From the NCBI GenBank assembly GCA_016630905.1, contig WBMQ01000011.1:620001-684000 (forward strand): a stretch of DNA of 64,000 nt. Direction: 5' to 3'. The position numbers and the translations under genes are program-made. The notes under the pieces were generated by a model, which worked only from the letters and a program-made list of their open reading frames with translations, made no database searches and was not told where the DNA came from. Below, in pieces: positions 34,860 through 46,422 of the stretch. Source of the DNA: Capillidium heterosporum (Eukaryota > Entomophthoromycota > Entomophthoromycetes > Entomophthorales > Capillidiaceae). Position 1 is the stretch's first letter. Each line of letters opens with the position of its first letter.

Positions 34860-35783
34860 TATACACTTGTAGAAAGGTAAATTTGGAAATCAGTTCAAAT
34901 GTCTTTACTATAGTTTAAAAATGACGTAATTGAAATGGGAAAGGCAATCGGAGAACTGGCCATAGGATTTAAAATCCAGCTATCGGGGTAGTTCTCAAGC
35001 CATATACTTTAGCTAGATGGTATTAAACTTTGTAACAAATTGTATGAAAATTGTACTTTTATACCTATTACTTAGAAATGGGAAGCAGATGGGTACCAAT
35101 AATAATGATTAAAGAGTTTTCTTAACCTTCAATACTAAAGCTTGATAGATTAACCTCTAGTCAGCCAACCTTTGATATTTTAAGCTCTGGAAAACTATTG
35201 TTGGTGAATTGCTTTACACTTTATCTGAGACATTACAGAAGTCTATTAATTTGTTTATAGCTATGTATTCGATACAGTTGTTGATTGTAAAGTTGTATAT
35301 AGGGAGGAGCGCTGGAATAACAACAGTTTTAACAGGATTTCTTTTCTTTAATATAAGTCCATTTTATAAAGTTTTAGAGATATAATTGATAATGATCGAA
35401 TGTTCTTTTCCATGTATGTACTGTACTATGTCTGCTCAAAGTATTAGAACCAAGTTTATATTTACTAGTATCATCCCACCAGAGTACTTGCTCAATTAAT
35501 ACATCACATGAAAACAGCAGTCTGTCATAGTATCTATATAGAATGTAGTCAAACAAAGTGCACATATTAAAAGAGTTGGATGACTACTACCCATCTAGTC
35601 TAGATTGAAAGTTGCAACCTCGCACCATCGCATCTAATCCCTCAGGTATCCTTCACAATCTGGGCCTTCTCAACCCTCGATATCTAATCTGAGATAGTAG
35701 ATTGCCATTCCAGCCAATTGTCTTTTAGGAATATTACTAATCTACAAATTGATGAAACAAGCATATAACCATAACCGTAAAAA
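34860..35783. other. Intergenic, no gene seen
   Basis: AT-rich upstream region of the predicted mitochondrial membrane protein gene. A 63-codon open stretch at 35374..35565 lacks coding character. Confidence 0.5.
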
Positions 35784-36009
35784 GTGACGCCATTTATCGA
35801 GGGTAAGTTACCATCCTTCACCGTCGACGCCATGCCAGTCACTAATGATGAGATTTACCCAACAAAAAGGTGATAGTTTTGAAACTTTAAATACAGACAA
35901 GTTGGAATGTAAATACCCAAAGTTGAACTGTTGTTACAATTGTTAGTCCAAATACTGTAAGCCTAAGGTCAAAGACAAAGAGGCCTTTAGTATAGCAAGA
36001 AGCATATAA
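35784..36009 (+). pseudogene. Decayed small Cys-containing gene upstream of MET5
   Basis: Protein-like frame VTPFIEGKLPSFTVDAMPVT then NDEIYPTK, followed after a +1 shift by GDSFETLNTDKLECKYPKLN, CCYNC, TAG, SKYCKPKVKDKEAFSIARSI and a stop at 36007. One frameshift and one stop break it. The clustered Cys residues suggest a small metal-binding or secreted protein. No family recognised. It occupies what must be part of the promoter of the sulfite reductase gene. Confidence 0.4.
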
Positions 36010-36117
36010 CCCAAGGTGAACCGATATATATTCAAGGTAATGTATTTGAAATATTTTATATACTAAAGTAATGTTTTTATTAATATCGTATAGGTGTAGA
36101 TTTAATAAACGTCAATC

Positions 36118-39100
36118 ATGGCATTGAATCAGATTATAGAACTAAACCAGAGGCTTAGTGAAGTCACCATAAGCTTGATTGAAGGGGTGGAGTCCGTAGT
36201 ACCAATAGAAACTGTCTATGGCTCAAAGAACCAATTCCAACTTATCACTGAAGTCAATCAGCTCGATATCAGCGACTATGAAACCGATGTTCACTTACTA
36301 CTCAACGGAGAGCAGCTTCTACATCTATTACCAGAGTGGGTAGACTTGGTATCTCTTCAACAACTCCAGCATAACATAACTTTAACCGTTTTATACTCCC
36401 CAAGTAAACTATCCGATGTCTACGCAAGTTTACACTTCCATAGCGGTGACGGGGTTCTCTTCATCTTGGCCAAGGACTTCAAAGAGGGTCAGGATCTTTT
36501 AGCTTTCAGCCATCTTCTGAAGCTCACCAATCCGGATGAAAAGCGAATTACTGTTATACTGATACCCGATATCGGTAGGAATTCGGCTATTCAATTGGAA
36601 GCTTGGAGTCTGAATAGGTTACAAGAACTGTCATCCAGCCTGCCAAAGGTCGAAAGAGAGAAGGCATCGGTTGCTCAAGCAGTTATCGAGAACTTGCCTC
36701 ACTTTAACCAGCTCGCCAAGTCGACTTACAAGATAATTGAGCATGATTCCAAGGGTTCAGAAGGTAGCGTTGATTTCTTACTAGAAGGTCGGTCCAACAA
36801 CTACAACTTAAGGTTCTATCCCAAGTTGGAAGAGTTCGAGGTGAGTAAGCTTTTGAATTTGAATCGAGGCGATAAACTGGTAGTTCAACATCTACCCATC
36901 TATCAGCAGCTCCTTCCCAGTCTGTACGAACTCGATCTAGATGTCGACATCGAATTAAACCAATTTGAGTCAGAAGTCAGATCCCAAGCAGTGGCCGATA
37001 CTGAATCGGTTTTACCTTACATCCAACTGTTGAATTCCATGTTCGGTGATAGGCTTATCATTGCCAACCAATTCAATGCAACCGAAGGTGATGCCAACGA
37101 CTTATCAGTAAACTACGGCTATGGTAAACTACTCAGCTATCTAAGAATCAAGAAGGAGTTTGTAAATTCAGTCGAAATCTCAATCGTCAAAGGTTTACTA
37201 CCGGTAGACCTATCCAACTTGTTGGCCCAATGGTTGCAGCATAAAAACAACCATCAAAAAGCTCAAAGCTTACATCAACTCATAAGTCAGCTATTGCAAA
37301 AGCTCAAGGCAAAGGGGAACGTAAATACTGAAGTCCAAAGGATCGAAACAAATCTGGATCTGCTGTTAAAGAAGAGTTTGTGGTTAGTAGGTAGTGACTC
37401 CTGGTGCTATGACTTCAACTTATCCGGCTTACATACCGTTGTAAGCAGTGCCGAAGACATCAACTTGTTGATCCTGGATCACCAACGGGACCTCAGTTTA
37501 CCAAACAAGAAAGACATTGCATTGTACGGCTTAAACTACGGAACCTATGTAGCTGCCACTGCCATCTACAGTAACTACTCCCAATCGGTGCGCGCTGTAA
37601 TCGATGCCGATGCCAACTTAGGTTCTGCCGTAGTCCTGGGTTACTTACCCACCTTCCCCGATCGTAACAAATATAACTTGGAGTTGTTGAAGTTGAGCAA
37701 ATTGGCGGTTGATGGTGGTCGATGGCCCTTGTATCGATACTATCCTAATGTAGCCAAAGGGAGCTCCAGGTTCATAATTGATAGTGGAAAACTCTACAAG
37801 GAGCTGCAGTCTTTCTTAGATAGGGATCAGCAATTGTCCGTATTGGCGAACCCACAACCAACATTCAAGAAGCTGGATAGGAGTCAACAAGGAAAATGGG
37901 CTCAGCAGATCAAAGTCAAAAGATCAGCCATTTCGCAGTTACTCAACGGATTGGATGGTCCACCTTTATTGATTTTGTTCGGATCGGACGGTGGTAACGC
38001 CGAAAATGTCGCCAAGCACCTCTTCAAAGCGGCATTACGTAGAGGTTTCAAAGCCAAGGCACTGCCAGCCAACGAGTTTACAATCCCCGAGTTATCCGAA
38101 CAACCCCTAGTCATCTTTGTAGTTTCCACCGCAGGTCAAGGTGAGTTCCCAGTCAACGCCAAAGAGTTCTGGAAGAACTTCAAAGGTCACTTAACTCCAT
38201 TGACGGAGCTCAAGTTCGCAGTATTCGGTTTAGGCGACAGGGATTACTGGCCTCGAGCTGAGGATAAGCACTACTTCAACAAACCGGGTAAGGATCTGTT
38301 TGCCAAGTTGCAGGCCCTCAAAGCCAGTGCCATATGTGACCTCGGTCTAGGTGATGATCAAGATGAGGACGGCTACCTAACCCAACTTAAGGAGTTTGAA
38401 GAGGCCTTGTGGACCAACCTCAACGCCAAGGTTCAAGACGACTTGGAGCTGGAGGACGAAGTCAAGAAGACGGATGACGATGCCAAGGTAGATTCCAACT
38501 TCCTACGTGGCACTATTGCCGAAGGCCTTCTCGATACGACAACCGGTGCCTTGAGTGAAGCCGACACTAAACTCACCAAGTTCCATGGGATCTACCAGCA
38601 AGACGATCGTGATCTTAGAGATCAACGCCTGGAACAAGGTATCGAGCCAGCCTATTCATTCATGGTACGTGTTAGGGTACCTGGTGGTGTATCGACCCCG
38701 AAACAGTATTTGAAGATGGACGAAATTGCTGATATGTTAGCTAATGGAGGTTTGAAGCTGACTACCCGTCAGGCCTTCCAGTTCCACGGTGTTGTCAAAG
38801 CTAACCTGAGAGAAACCATCAGAGAGATCAACCGAGGCTTACTTGACACCTTGGCAGCCTGTGGTGACGTCAACCGAAACGTCATGTTGACCTTAAACCC
38901 TAATCAATCCCAGCTTCACGGTGAGGTGTACAACTTTGCCAAAGAACTATCGGCACACTTGAGTCCTCAAACTTCAGCCTACCATGAGATCTGGTTAAGC
39001 GACAAGTTGGTTGCTGGGAACGCTGTCCAAGACGTCGAGCCGCTGTATGGCCCCACCTACCTCCCTCGTAAGTTCAAAATCGCCATCGCGGTACCTCCTT

Positions 39101-40158
39101 TCAATGACGTCGATGTATTTGCCCACTGCCTAGGTTTTATCGCTATCGTCGAAGAGGGTAAAGTAATTGGATACAACGTAACGGTTGGTGGTGGTATGGG
39201 AATGACCCACAACAATACCAAGACTTTCCCAAGACTGGCCGACGTCATGGCTTTCTGTACCCCAGAACAAGCTATCCAAGTTGCCGAGAAGGTCCTACTT
39301 GTACAGCGGGACTTTGGAGATCGTACCAACCGTAAGCACGCCCGCTTAAAGTACACCATTAACGACCGAGGCTTACCCTGGTTCAAAGCCGAGGTAGAGT
39401 CTCGACTCGGCTACCAGTTGCAGGAAGCCAAACCCTTCCACTTTAAGAAGAATGGCGATACCTACGGCTGGTACCAGTACGGTGAAAAGGGTAACTATAA
39501 TTGTGGTCTCTTCATGCAGAATGGTAGGATCAAGGACGAAGCTGGTATGCAGTGGAAGACCGGATTACGTGAAGTAGCCAAACTTATGGATATTTATGGA
39601 GGCCAGTTCATTTTGACACCGAACCAGAACCTCATCCTCAGTGACATCTCAGCCGAATTAAAGGCCAAGTTGGAGCCAGTGTTGGAAGCCCACAAGTTAA
39701 ACCAGGAACCTAGATTCAGCCAGTTACGTCTCAACTCCATGGCTTGTGTAGCACTACCTACCTGTGCTTTAGCTATGGCTGAATCGGAACGCTACCTACC
39801 TTCCTTGGTCGATTTACTGGAGCCTTACGTCTACGAACTTGGATTGGCTGATCAACCCATCACTATGCGTATGACTGGGTGTCCTAACGGATGTGCTCGA
39901 CCTTATGTTGCTGAGATTGCTTTAGTTGGCAAGGCACCCGGTACTTACAACTTGTACTTGGGTGGTGGACATACAGGGCAGAGACTTAACAAGTTGTTCA
40001 AGGCTTCTATAGATGAGAAGGAAATCGTAGAGACCCTCAAGCCACTGCTCAAGCAGTATTCCTTGGAGAAGTTGGAGGACGAGAAGTTTGGTGACTTTTT
40101 GATTCGAACTAAGGTCATTAAGGCTACTAGGGAAGGAAACGACTTCCATGAGCAGTAA
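36118..40158 (+). CDS. MET5: Sulfite reductase (NADPH) beta subunit, hemoprotein, Met5/Ecm17-type
   Basis: Catalytic subunit that reduces sulfite to sulfide in the assimilatory sulfate pathway feeding cysteine and methionine synthesis. It is 1346 aa from one exon (yeast Met5/Ecm17 1442). The order is the fungal one: an N-terminal pyruvate-oxidoreductase-like region to about residue 580; a flavodoxin module at about 618-770 (LFGSDGGNAENVAKHL, VVSTAGQGEFP, FGLGDRDYWPRAED); then the paired sulfite/nitrite reductase repeats from about residue 830 (RVPGGVSTPKQ, TTRQAFQFHGV). Cys1210 and Cys1216 (CVALPTC) and Cys1255 and Cys1259 (CPNGC) are the ligands of the 4Fe-4S cluster and siroheme. All are present, so the enzyme should be active. 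It works with a flavoprotein alpha subunit (Met10) that is not in this window. Confidence 0.96.
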   Translation: MALNQIIELNQRLSEVTISLIEGVESVVPIETVYGSKNQFQLITEVNQLDISDYETDVHLLLNGEQLLHLLPEWVDLVSLQQLQHNITLTVLYSPSKLSDVYASLHFHSGDGVLFILAKDFKEGQDLLAFSHLLKLTNPDEKRITVILIPDIGRNSAIQLEAWSLNRLQELSSSLPKVEREKASVAQAVIENLPHFNQLAKSTYKIIEHDSKGSEGSVDFLLEGRSNNYNLRFYPKLEEFEVSKLLNLNRGDKLVVQHLPIYQQLLPSLYELDLDVDIELNQFESEVRSQAVADTESVLPYIQLLNSMFGDRLIIANQFNATEGDANDLSVNYGYGKLLSYLRIKKEFVNSVEISIVKGLLPVDLSNLLAQWLQHKNNHQKAQSLHQLISQLLQKLKAKGNVNTEVQRIETNLDLLLKKSLWLVGSDSWCYDFNLSGLHTVVSSAEDINLLILDHQRDLSLPNKKDIALYGLNYGTYVAATAIYSNYSQSVRAVIDADANLGSAVVLGYLPTFPDRNKYNLELLKLSKLAVDGGRWPLYRYYPNVAKGSSRFIIDSGKLYKELQSFLDRDQQLSVLANPQPTFKKLDRSQQGKWAQQIKVKRSAISQLLNGLDGPPLLILFGSDGGNAENVAKHLFKAALRRGFKAKALPANEFTIPELSEQPLVIFVVSTAGQGEFPVNAKEFWKNFKGHLTPLTELKFAVFGLGDRDYWPRAEDKHYFNKPGKDLFAKLQALKASAICDLGLGDDQDEDGYLTQLKEFEEALWTNLNAKVQDDLELEDEVKKTDDDAKVDSNFLRGTIAEGLLDTTTGALSEADTKLTKFHGIYQQDDRDLRDQRLEQGIEPAYSFMVRVRVPGGVSTPKQYLKMDEIADMLANGGLKLTTRQAFQFHGVVKANLRETIREINRGLLDTLAACGDVNRNVMLTLNPNQSQLHGEVYNFAKELSAHLSPQTSAYHEIWLSDKLVAGNAVQDVEPLYGPTYLPRKFKIAIAVPPFNDVDVFAHCLGFIAIVEEGKVIGYNVTVGGGMGMTHNNTKTFPRLADVMAFCTPEQAIQVAEKVLLVQRDFGDRTNRKHARLKYTINDRGLPWFKAEVESRLGYQLQEAKPFHFKKNGDTYGWYQYGEKGNYNCGLFMQNGRIKDEAGMQWKTGLREVAKLMDIYGGQFILTPNQNLILSDISAELKAKLEPVLEAHKLNQEPRFSQLRLNSMACVALPTCALAMAESERYLPSLVDLLEPYVYELGLADQPITMRMTGCPNGCARPYVAEIALVGKAPGTYNLYLGGGHTGQRLNKLFKASIDEKEIVETLKPLLKQYSLEKLEDEKFGDFLIRTKVIKATREGNDFHEQ

Positions 40159-40959
40159 GGTTGTATGAGCCGAAAATTAAATTTTCTTTTTCTTTTTAGT
40201 TTGATATTTGGTAAATTTAATATATATGGTAAAAATGAATGAAAGTTCAACATTTACTGAGCCTAATTAAATAACAATCTAATTTATTAGATCGAAAAGT
40301 CCAGTCTTGTATTCTAAAAGTAGTATTAAATCAGGTTGATATCGATAAATCTGTTCAATTTATAGATTCTGGGCCGAAAGTAAAGCATTCCTTACTACTC
40401 TTGAAGTCTAAACTAAACACCATTCGCTGCCAAGTCCTTTGCACACTTCAGCTCAAAGCCTTCACTTTATAAAATTTGCAATGTGAGTTAAACTGCTGTT
40501 TAAGCTGCAATTAATTTTCTATTCGGCTTAGAACGGTTGTAGGCTGCTTCATCCTCTAACAATTAGGGATATGGAAAATGCAATACAGTGGGCTTTTGTT
40601 CCATTAACTTACAAAAACACATTTATAAAATGTAGTATGCACATAAGAACCATCAACAGATTAAACTATCAAAAAAATTAAAGCTTAATCTGTACATTTT
40701 CACTAGTTCCTAGTTTCCTCCGATATAACTGCTTCCGAACTCCCATACATGCTGTATTAGATAGCATCATTCTTATTATCAAATTCAACTATATTATAAA
40801 TTAATAAGTTTGAAGTATGTGAGTTTTGCACTGGATTTACCAACTGTATCTCCATTTATCTTCCTATTCCAACCCTTGTAATATTGAGATACCACGACGT
40901 TGAAGGTTGGATCTAGTATGAAGGTTACAAAGTTAAAAGTATTTATAAACTCTAAAACT
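40159..40959. other. Intergenic, no gene seen
   Basis: AT-rich; contains the MET5 3' end. No coding signal recognised. Confidence 0.5.
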
Positions 40960-41859
40960 TTAATTACAACTAATTAAAAATATCAAGTATCCTATTCTTT
41001 CCCACATATCCAAAATAGCAACATCCACTTCAAAGAATATACTAATACTATTTCGAACCATCGTTTCAGATAAGCATATATCACTGAATATGGGATATAA
41101 ACTAGAAGGTGAGTATATAGATATACAGAGATTTACAAGTTTAATAGTTTTATTAATAATTTTCGTTACCAAGGGTTTTTACTAAAACTTTCCTTCCTAT
41201 CTGAATTAGCTGATCTCATCTCCAACTTTCTTCTCAATTTCAATAAAACTAGGGTCGCTATCATTCAACAATAGATAACAGTACTATAATTAAGGTTGCC
41301 ATCAGCCTTAAGTTTAAAGCATAGGAAGAAGCTCCATACATAGGTGATATAAATCCATAAAATCCTTTCTAAACATACTATAAACTATGATACTGATAGG
41401 TAAACTATTTGTAAATATGATTTTGGTAAGGTAGAAGACTAGCTATAGTATCAAAATCAACGGTACAAACCAGCAGTAAGCTTCCTAACTTGGTATGAAT
41501 TAACCTGTTAAAGGAAAATTAACTATGAGCTGAGGATGGTGGTGGCGTTGAGATAACAGTGCATGAATCAACCAAAGATTTTGTAGAATCTGATGAAGCC
41601 GCATATAGGGCCATTGGATACTTTATCCACGTAGTAGGAAGTTAGTAGGTTGATGAAGTTGAAGAGGGACATGCCAGTCTGTAATCGGAGACTTGTTTGA
41701 TCTATCAATTCCATCTTGTAAAGGTCTAAGTTGTTAATCTATTTGGTTCTTATTGAAGTTACATAGTACAGCAATTAGTATCAAAAGCATCATTGATAAA
41801 CTTAGTTTCAGCAAAAACAAGCAATCGCTTATCTTCTCGTAGCTTTGGATAATGAGGTA
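40960..41859 (-). pseudogene. Decayed 7TM receptor-like gene
   Basis: Minus-strand protein pieces in 5' to 3' order, in different frames: a hydrophobic helix LSLSMMLLILIAVLCNFNKN (41734..41859); MSLFNFINLLTSYYV then PICGFIRFYKIFG and CYLNATTILSS (41523..41714); ILWIYITYVWSFFLCFKLKA, NYSTVIYC and MIATLVLLKLRRKL (41166..41370); and NKTIKLVNLCISIYSPSSLY plus IGYLIFLIS (40960..41172). Six or seven hydrophobic segments with short charged loops, a Cys at the start of the third and a basic loop after the fifth fit a rhodopsin-type receptor of about 290 aa. Frame changes and stops kill it. Family assignment is by topology only. Confidence 0.45.
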
Positions 41860-42337
41860 TTAAACATCATTTAGTAAAAGTCAAATCAATACTATAAAAT
41901 ATAAGACGGAGCTTAAAAGAAAGAGTATATAAAAGCTGACTGTAGCTTTCGTATTCTTATAATATCACCACTCTAAATTTAAGGGATTGTACCTATATCT
42001 ACTAATAGCTCGAATAAATTTGAGAAAATAGAATGGGTTTCAACTTGACTGCATTTTTAAAAGCAGTTTACATATGTACCCATAAAAATAAATTTTCCTA
42101 TCATTTTATATAGGTTGAAAATGAAAATGGATGCGGATATTATCACCACTTTCAGCTATTATAGGTCTAGGTAGCCCAAGATCTTTAAAACTTGAAAGTG
42201 AACTTGGCCTACGCTCTCAATTTAAACAGCCTATCTATTAGTGTTCTTATACCTACACGATATCTCTTTATATGTCTTTACAGGGATTATAGACTAAATC
42301 TTTAAGTCACTTGCAACATGCTTTTACAATTTCTATA

Positions 42338-42535
42338 CCATCTGTAAGGTCCAAAGAGGTGCCGCTGGATCCAACTAATGATGGTGTCATAATGGGAACG
42401 TATGGCAGTATAGATCGGGAAAGTAGAACCAATACCTACCACTGCATCGGTAATATGAATCCCTCAAAGGAGGTAAGTCCAAAGGGAGGCGAAGAAAGTC
42501 AGGAGGGAATAAACTGAAAAGGTAGAGACTTCGAA
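42338..42535 (-). pseudogene. Family X remnant (42-kb copy)
   Basis: Minus-strand frame ending ITDAVVGIGSTFPIYTAI, then SHYDTIISWIQRHLFGPY, matching the C-terminus of family X. Upstream is a broken hydrophobic part with a TGA (LWTYLL, stop, GIHI). The codon after WIQ is CGG, useful for inferring that the stops seen there in two other copies came from an Arg codon. Confidence 0.55.
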
Positions 42536-43783
42536 TCACATAGTAGCACGATGCTGGTAAACTAAGAGACTTACTAAGAACAAGACTTTATTCGTAGACT
42601 AGAAAACACAATCAAATTGTCGGAAACAGAATCACGCTTTTGGAAAAAACAGCTATGGCGAAAAGGTAAGCAACAGCTAAAGATAGTGGTGTAGAATGTT
42701 GTCAATATGATGGCTTTTAATAGTAATAAACGAGCTTAAGTACCTCTGCTGTTTCGTAATAGTTAGATTAGGCGTGGATTTATCCCTTTTCATAATTAAA
42801 TGGTTGGTAAGATTATTGCTGTTGGAATCCCCATATCAGGTGCTATGCTGCTGATAGTCCAAGTTCCTAAGCTATAATCGAAACCAAGAGAAGGGAATTA
42901 TCGAGGTAATCAATTAAAATCTAAGCGAGGGCGAAGCAGGTTCGTAACCAAATGGTTACGAATTGTGCAAGTCAACGTTGTTACAATATATATACTTTAC
43001 TGGCTTGTATTGTGAAAATAGGGTGCTTTTACCTTTACCTAGCCTTATTTTAGCTGAAGGATGTTAATACATAGGAATTGCTTGAGATATTGACAGTTTT
43101 TAAAAGATATATTAAATCTACAAGCACATTATAAGGAGTATTAATATAGATGTGCGAATTCCATGTTAAGTGTAGCGCCAATTAACTTGAAAGGAGTAAG
43201 GCAAGCAAACCTAAAGCTAAAAACAAATATAAAAGTTAAAAGAAGTTCTTTTAAAAGCTAATATAAGCTTAGTTGAGACTGCCATTGATAGTAGTTTGCC
43301 TTCACGGATACAGGGGCTATTGATCAACAATTTAGCTTTCCTATAATAGTAATATAACGATAAGCAGCTGTTGATAGTTTTGATCTATAAAGCGTAGCCT
43401 TATAGTAACTAAATTCAAGTTGTTTAATATATGTGCGTTTATGTTTAAAAAGTAGGGATGGTTTTCAATTATATACGCCTTTGTATGATGGAACTTGAAA
43501 CTATAGGCACCTTTATATATAAACGTAACAAGAAAGTCACTAACCTCAGATCCATCTTTCGAACAATGACCTGCTAGTATCGATAATTGCTGTATACTTT
43601 TTAATATATACTTCTCTACAACTTGTACAATTAGTTAAAGACTTTGTAAAACTACTGATTACTAGCAAGCCAGCATTTGAAAGTTTACACCGAGAGCAAA
43701 CTTTAGCCTTGAGACAAAATCCGCCTTCAAATTTAAGGTAAGACCAAATGGATTTTATAAAGGCTCTAGGATCTATCAATTAA
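42536..43783. other. Intergenic, no gene seen
   Basis: AT-rich. A 77-codon minus-strand frame at 43546..43779 carries CSRC and CTSC but no start context or family match, so it is not called a gene. Confidence 0.45.
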
Positions 43784-44209
43784 ATCTATCTGAAAAATAG
43801 TATAAAAAGGGCATCAATAACTCAAATTCTCAACAAAAACATCTCGGCAGACACCCCAAATACATTTCCTAATTATTTCCTAACTTCCACCATTGTCAGT
43901 GTGGTAACCAGCGCCGAGTGCCTGACCCCAAGCAGCCCCTGTGACAACGTCCATGCATTCGATTACCAAAGCACTAGGCTCAATATATTCTTCCACTCCG
44001 AACCCAAATTCTTTAATGAATCCAAGGCAGTCAGTGTGAAGGGAGCCTACAAGCGCATCAATGCCGTCCCCGACTTCAAAGTCAAATCCATCTTGAGTAA
44101 TGCCGTCAACTTTATCATCTTGCATAAAGCTAAGGGCTGTGCCGATTCGGTCATCAGCAAGTTCCTAAGTGTTAGAGAATTTAGAAGCTACAGAATGCTG
44201 TCCCAGTAG
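43784..44209 (+). pseudogene. Secreted-type reading frame without a start codon
   Basis: The frame is open from 43784 to TAG at 44207 and contains no ATG before the last few codons (RMLSQ). From about 43871 it reads NYFLTSTIVSVVTSAECLTP, which looks like a signal peptide, then a polar protein with Cys in SPC and GCADS and blocks such as FHSEPKFFNESKAVSVKGAY. The third-position GC content of 43890..44200 is like that of real genes here. A TATA box lies at 43801. Either the start codon was lost recently or a very short first exon was missed. No family recognised. Confidence 0.5.
43801..43809 (+). promoter_or_regulatory. TATA box of the start-less frame
   Basis: TATAAAAAG about 70-100 nt before the putative signal-peptide region, followed by a C/A-rich leader typical of a fungal transcription start. 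Confidence 0.45.
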
Positions 44210-44641
44210 TATCTTTATCCAGCTTCGCTTCAATGAAAACTGCAAGGTTTTATTATCATGATACATTCAGATTACTAGAGTTAGGAAATAAATGACTGAT
44301 AAATATATAGCTACTTAGTCTTATAATACATAATTTATAAATAAATCGATAACTACTCAACTAGTTGTTTATTTAGTACTCAATAAAAGAGCATAAGATG
44401 GATTTAATGTCACCTAATTATTCACTTCAATAATAATTTATTATATATTTAAATAGATTTTAAATCATCAATAGATACTTAAATAAGCTTGTAAAATTTT
44501 GTAAATTACCTTAAAAAGTGTACATTATATAATTGATGGCCTATTGTATGTAAATTTACATTTATGGAATAACTATGCAATTCTATAAAAATTATGCTAT
44601 TTATATAATTACTTTTCCATAAAACTGCTTAGTAGCTGTAT

Positions 44642-45068
44642 TGTAACGAAGCCTCAGAAAGCTTCTCCAGAGAATTAGATTGACAAACTTCCTACCTGGC
44701 CGAGCTCTAATCTCAAAGCATGCAACATCAAATAATATGAGTTGAGTTGGCACCGTCTTATAGCATCTGAACCTTAATCACTTTATTTCTCGTATCTCAC
44801 CGATTTCCACATTGATAGGCAAGTTAGACTGAATCAATCCTTTTCGACCCAGCAATAAATTAGGACAATCTATGAGTCAATCTTAGAAAGGCGGATTCTT
44901 AGCACAAGCGTAGAATCCCCAAACTAGTTGCAATCTGAACCAACCTATCGATTCCCACAGTGAATACTGGTTATTTTGTAAGTCCCAATATTCCACAAAT
45001 GTATTATCCTGGCCTGCCTTCAAAACATAATAACTACAAGCTATATTCTAAATGCTACCTTCGCTATC
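44642..45068. repeat. Dispersed repeat R2, longer copy
   Basis: Same ends as the arm copies (TGTAACGAAG...CTTCGCTATC) but with about 130 more bases inside. Diverged from them, so not a product of the same duplication. Confidence 0.5.
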
Positions 45069-45337
45069 GGAATCTCCATTCTTTCACCTACTTTTATCCC
45101 TGCCCCTATATAACCCCCTGGCTTGTATAACTTTTTAACAAGTGATTATTTCATAATAAATATTTTGATTTATCTTTGTATATAAGCACTGTACACCTTT
45201 TAGTACCAACTCATTATAAACGCTGAATTGTCCAGAATTAGAATTAAGATTAACATCAGCTTAGAATTACGATTAACACTAGGCTGGTTTAGAGTCAGGA
45301 TAAACATTGGTTTTATATTAGTGTCACTTATAACTAA

Positions 45338-46068
45338 TGTTAACTAGTCGACCTTGTCGAGTGTCTGACTACTGGTTTAGACTTCCAACTGAGTGGGTTC
45401 TGCCGAACTTAATGAGTCCTTCAGCATGGGATGTGGTATGTTGAATTGTGTTGTGAGTTAGCCAATATAGAAGAGGTGATTTCTTTACAACCAATAAAAA
45501 TACTTGAATTCTTAATTCCTGTAAAACTACTGGCTAGGAGTCTTAAAATGTTTAATCAACCTAGCCCAAACTTAAATTTATAATCTGAGTATCCAAGAGA
45601 AAACCATCAACAACCCTGATAAAACGTCTCCAAACACTCTTTTCTTCTTTATATGGCAAGGCTTCAATATATATATATCGTAGCTCAGAAGAAAGGTATA
45701 GCTTGACGGCTTGTAAGTAGGTTCTTTCCAACGAAACAGAAGGCCCGTATCCTGGTTGCAGTGGTTCATCACAGCAGTTGGGACTCACTTCATTTATAGG
45801 GTGGTAATCGAAGAATCCAAACTCGAATCTGAACCAAGTCTACATCCTCAACGGGAAATTGATCTCAGGTAAATTAAACAAACTGGCGATTGAGTAGAAT
45901 AATGAAAAATAAGTGGGCAACAATTTAAAGCACAGGAAAAAGGTAGGTGAAAGATAAAATGTGTAATCCAAAGCATATTGCTGAATGGTAGTATAATTGT
46001 GAGTTACCTATGAAAAATAAAATAGTATAGTATTCAATATATGATTTAGCTTGAGAGCTAAGTTGATA
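45338..46068 (+). mobile_element. Solo LTR, older copy
   Basis: A 731-bp diverged copy of the element at 11728..12450, starting TGTTAACT and ending TTGATA. Shared blocks include GACTACT, ACTTCCAA, AGTGGGTTC-like and TCAGCATGGGA sequences and the AAAACTACTGGCTAGGA stretch. No target duplication is left. It contains minus-strand open stretches (45561..45788) that reflect the LTR, not a gene. Confidence 0.6.
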
Positions 46069-46422
46069 TTATATGAAAGTTGAAATTTATATTCAACATA
46101 GATGCAGCCATCAGCAAGCTAAATTAAACAAGTCTGCCTAATTAAGATTAAATTGATTATACAATAAAATTCGATATAGGCTGGCTTATGTACACCAAAG
46201 TTTGAGGTAAACTAGACTTCATTCTTATTGGTTTCTTACTAGTTTATAAAAAAATATGATTATTAGCAAGTGTTTAATGGCACTTTTCAGCTTATATCGA
46301 ATGCCACTGTTCTACGTCATAACTCTATTTAAGTTTGATATCGAAATTTATAAAGCGAAGCTGAGTTGATATGCTTTCAAATTTCGACTGAATAGAAATC
46401 AAACCGATCAAGCTTATTGAAG

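Noticed and set aside
43546-43779. 77-codon minus-strand frame with two CxxC motifs
   Set aside because: The spacing does not fit a known zinc module, and nothing else supports expression.
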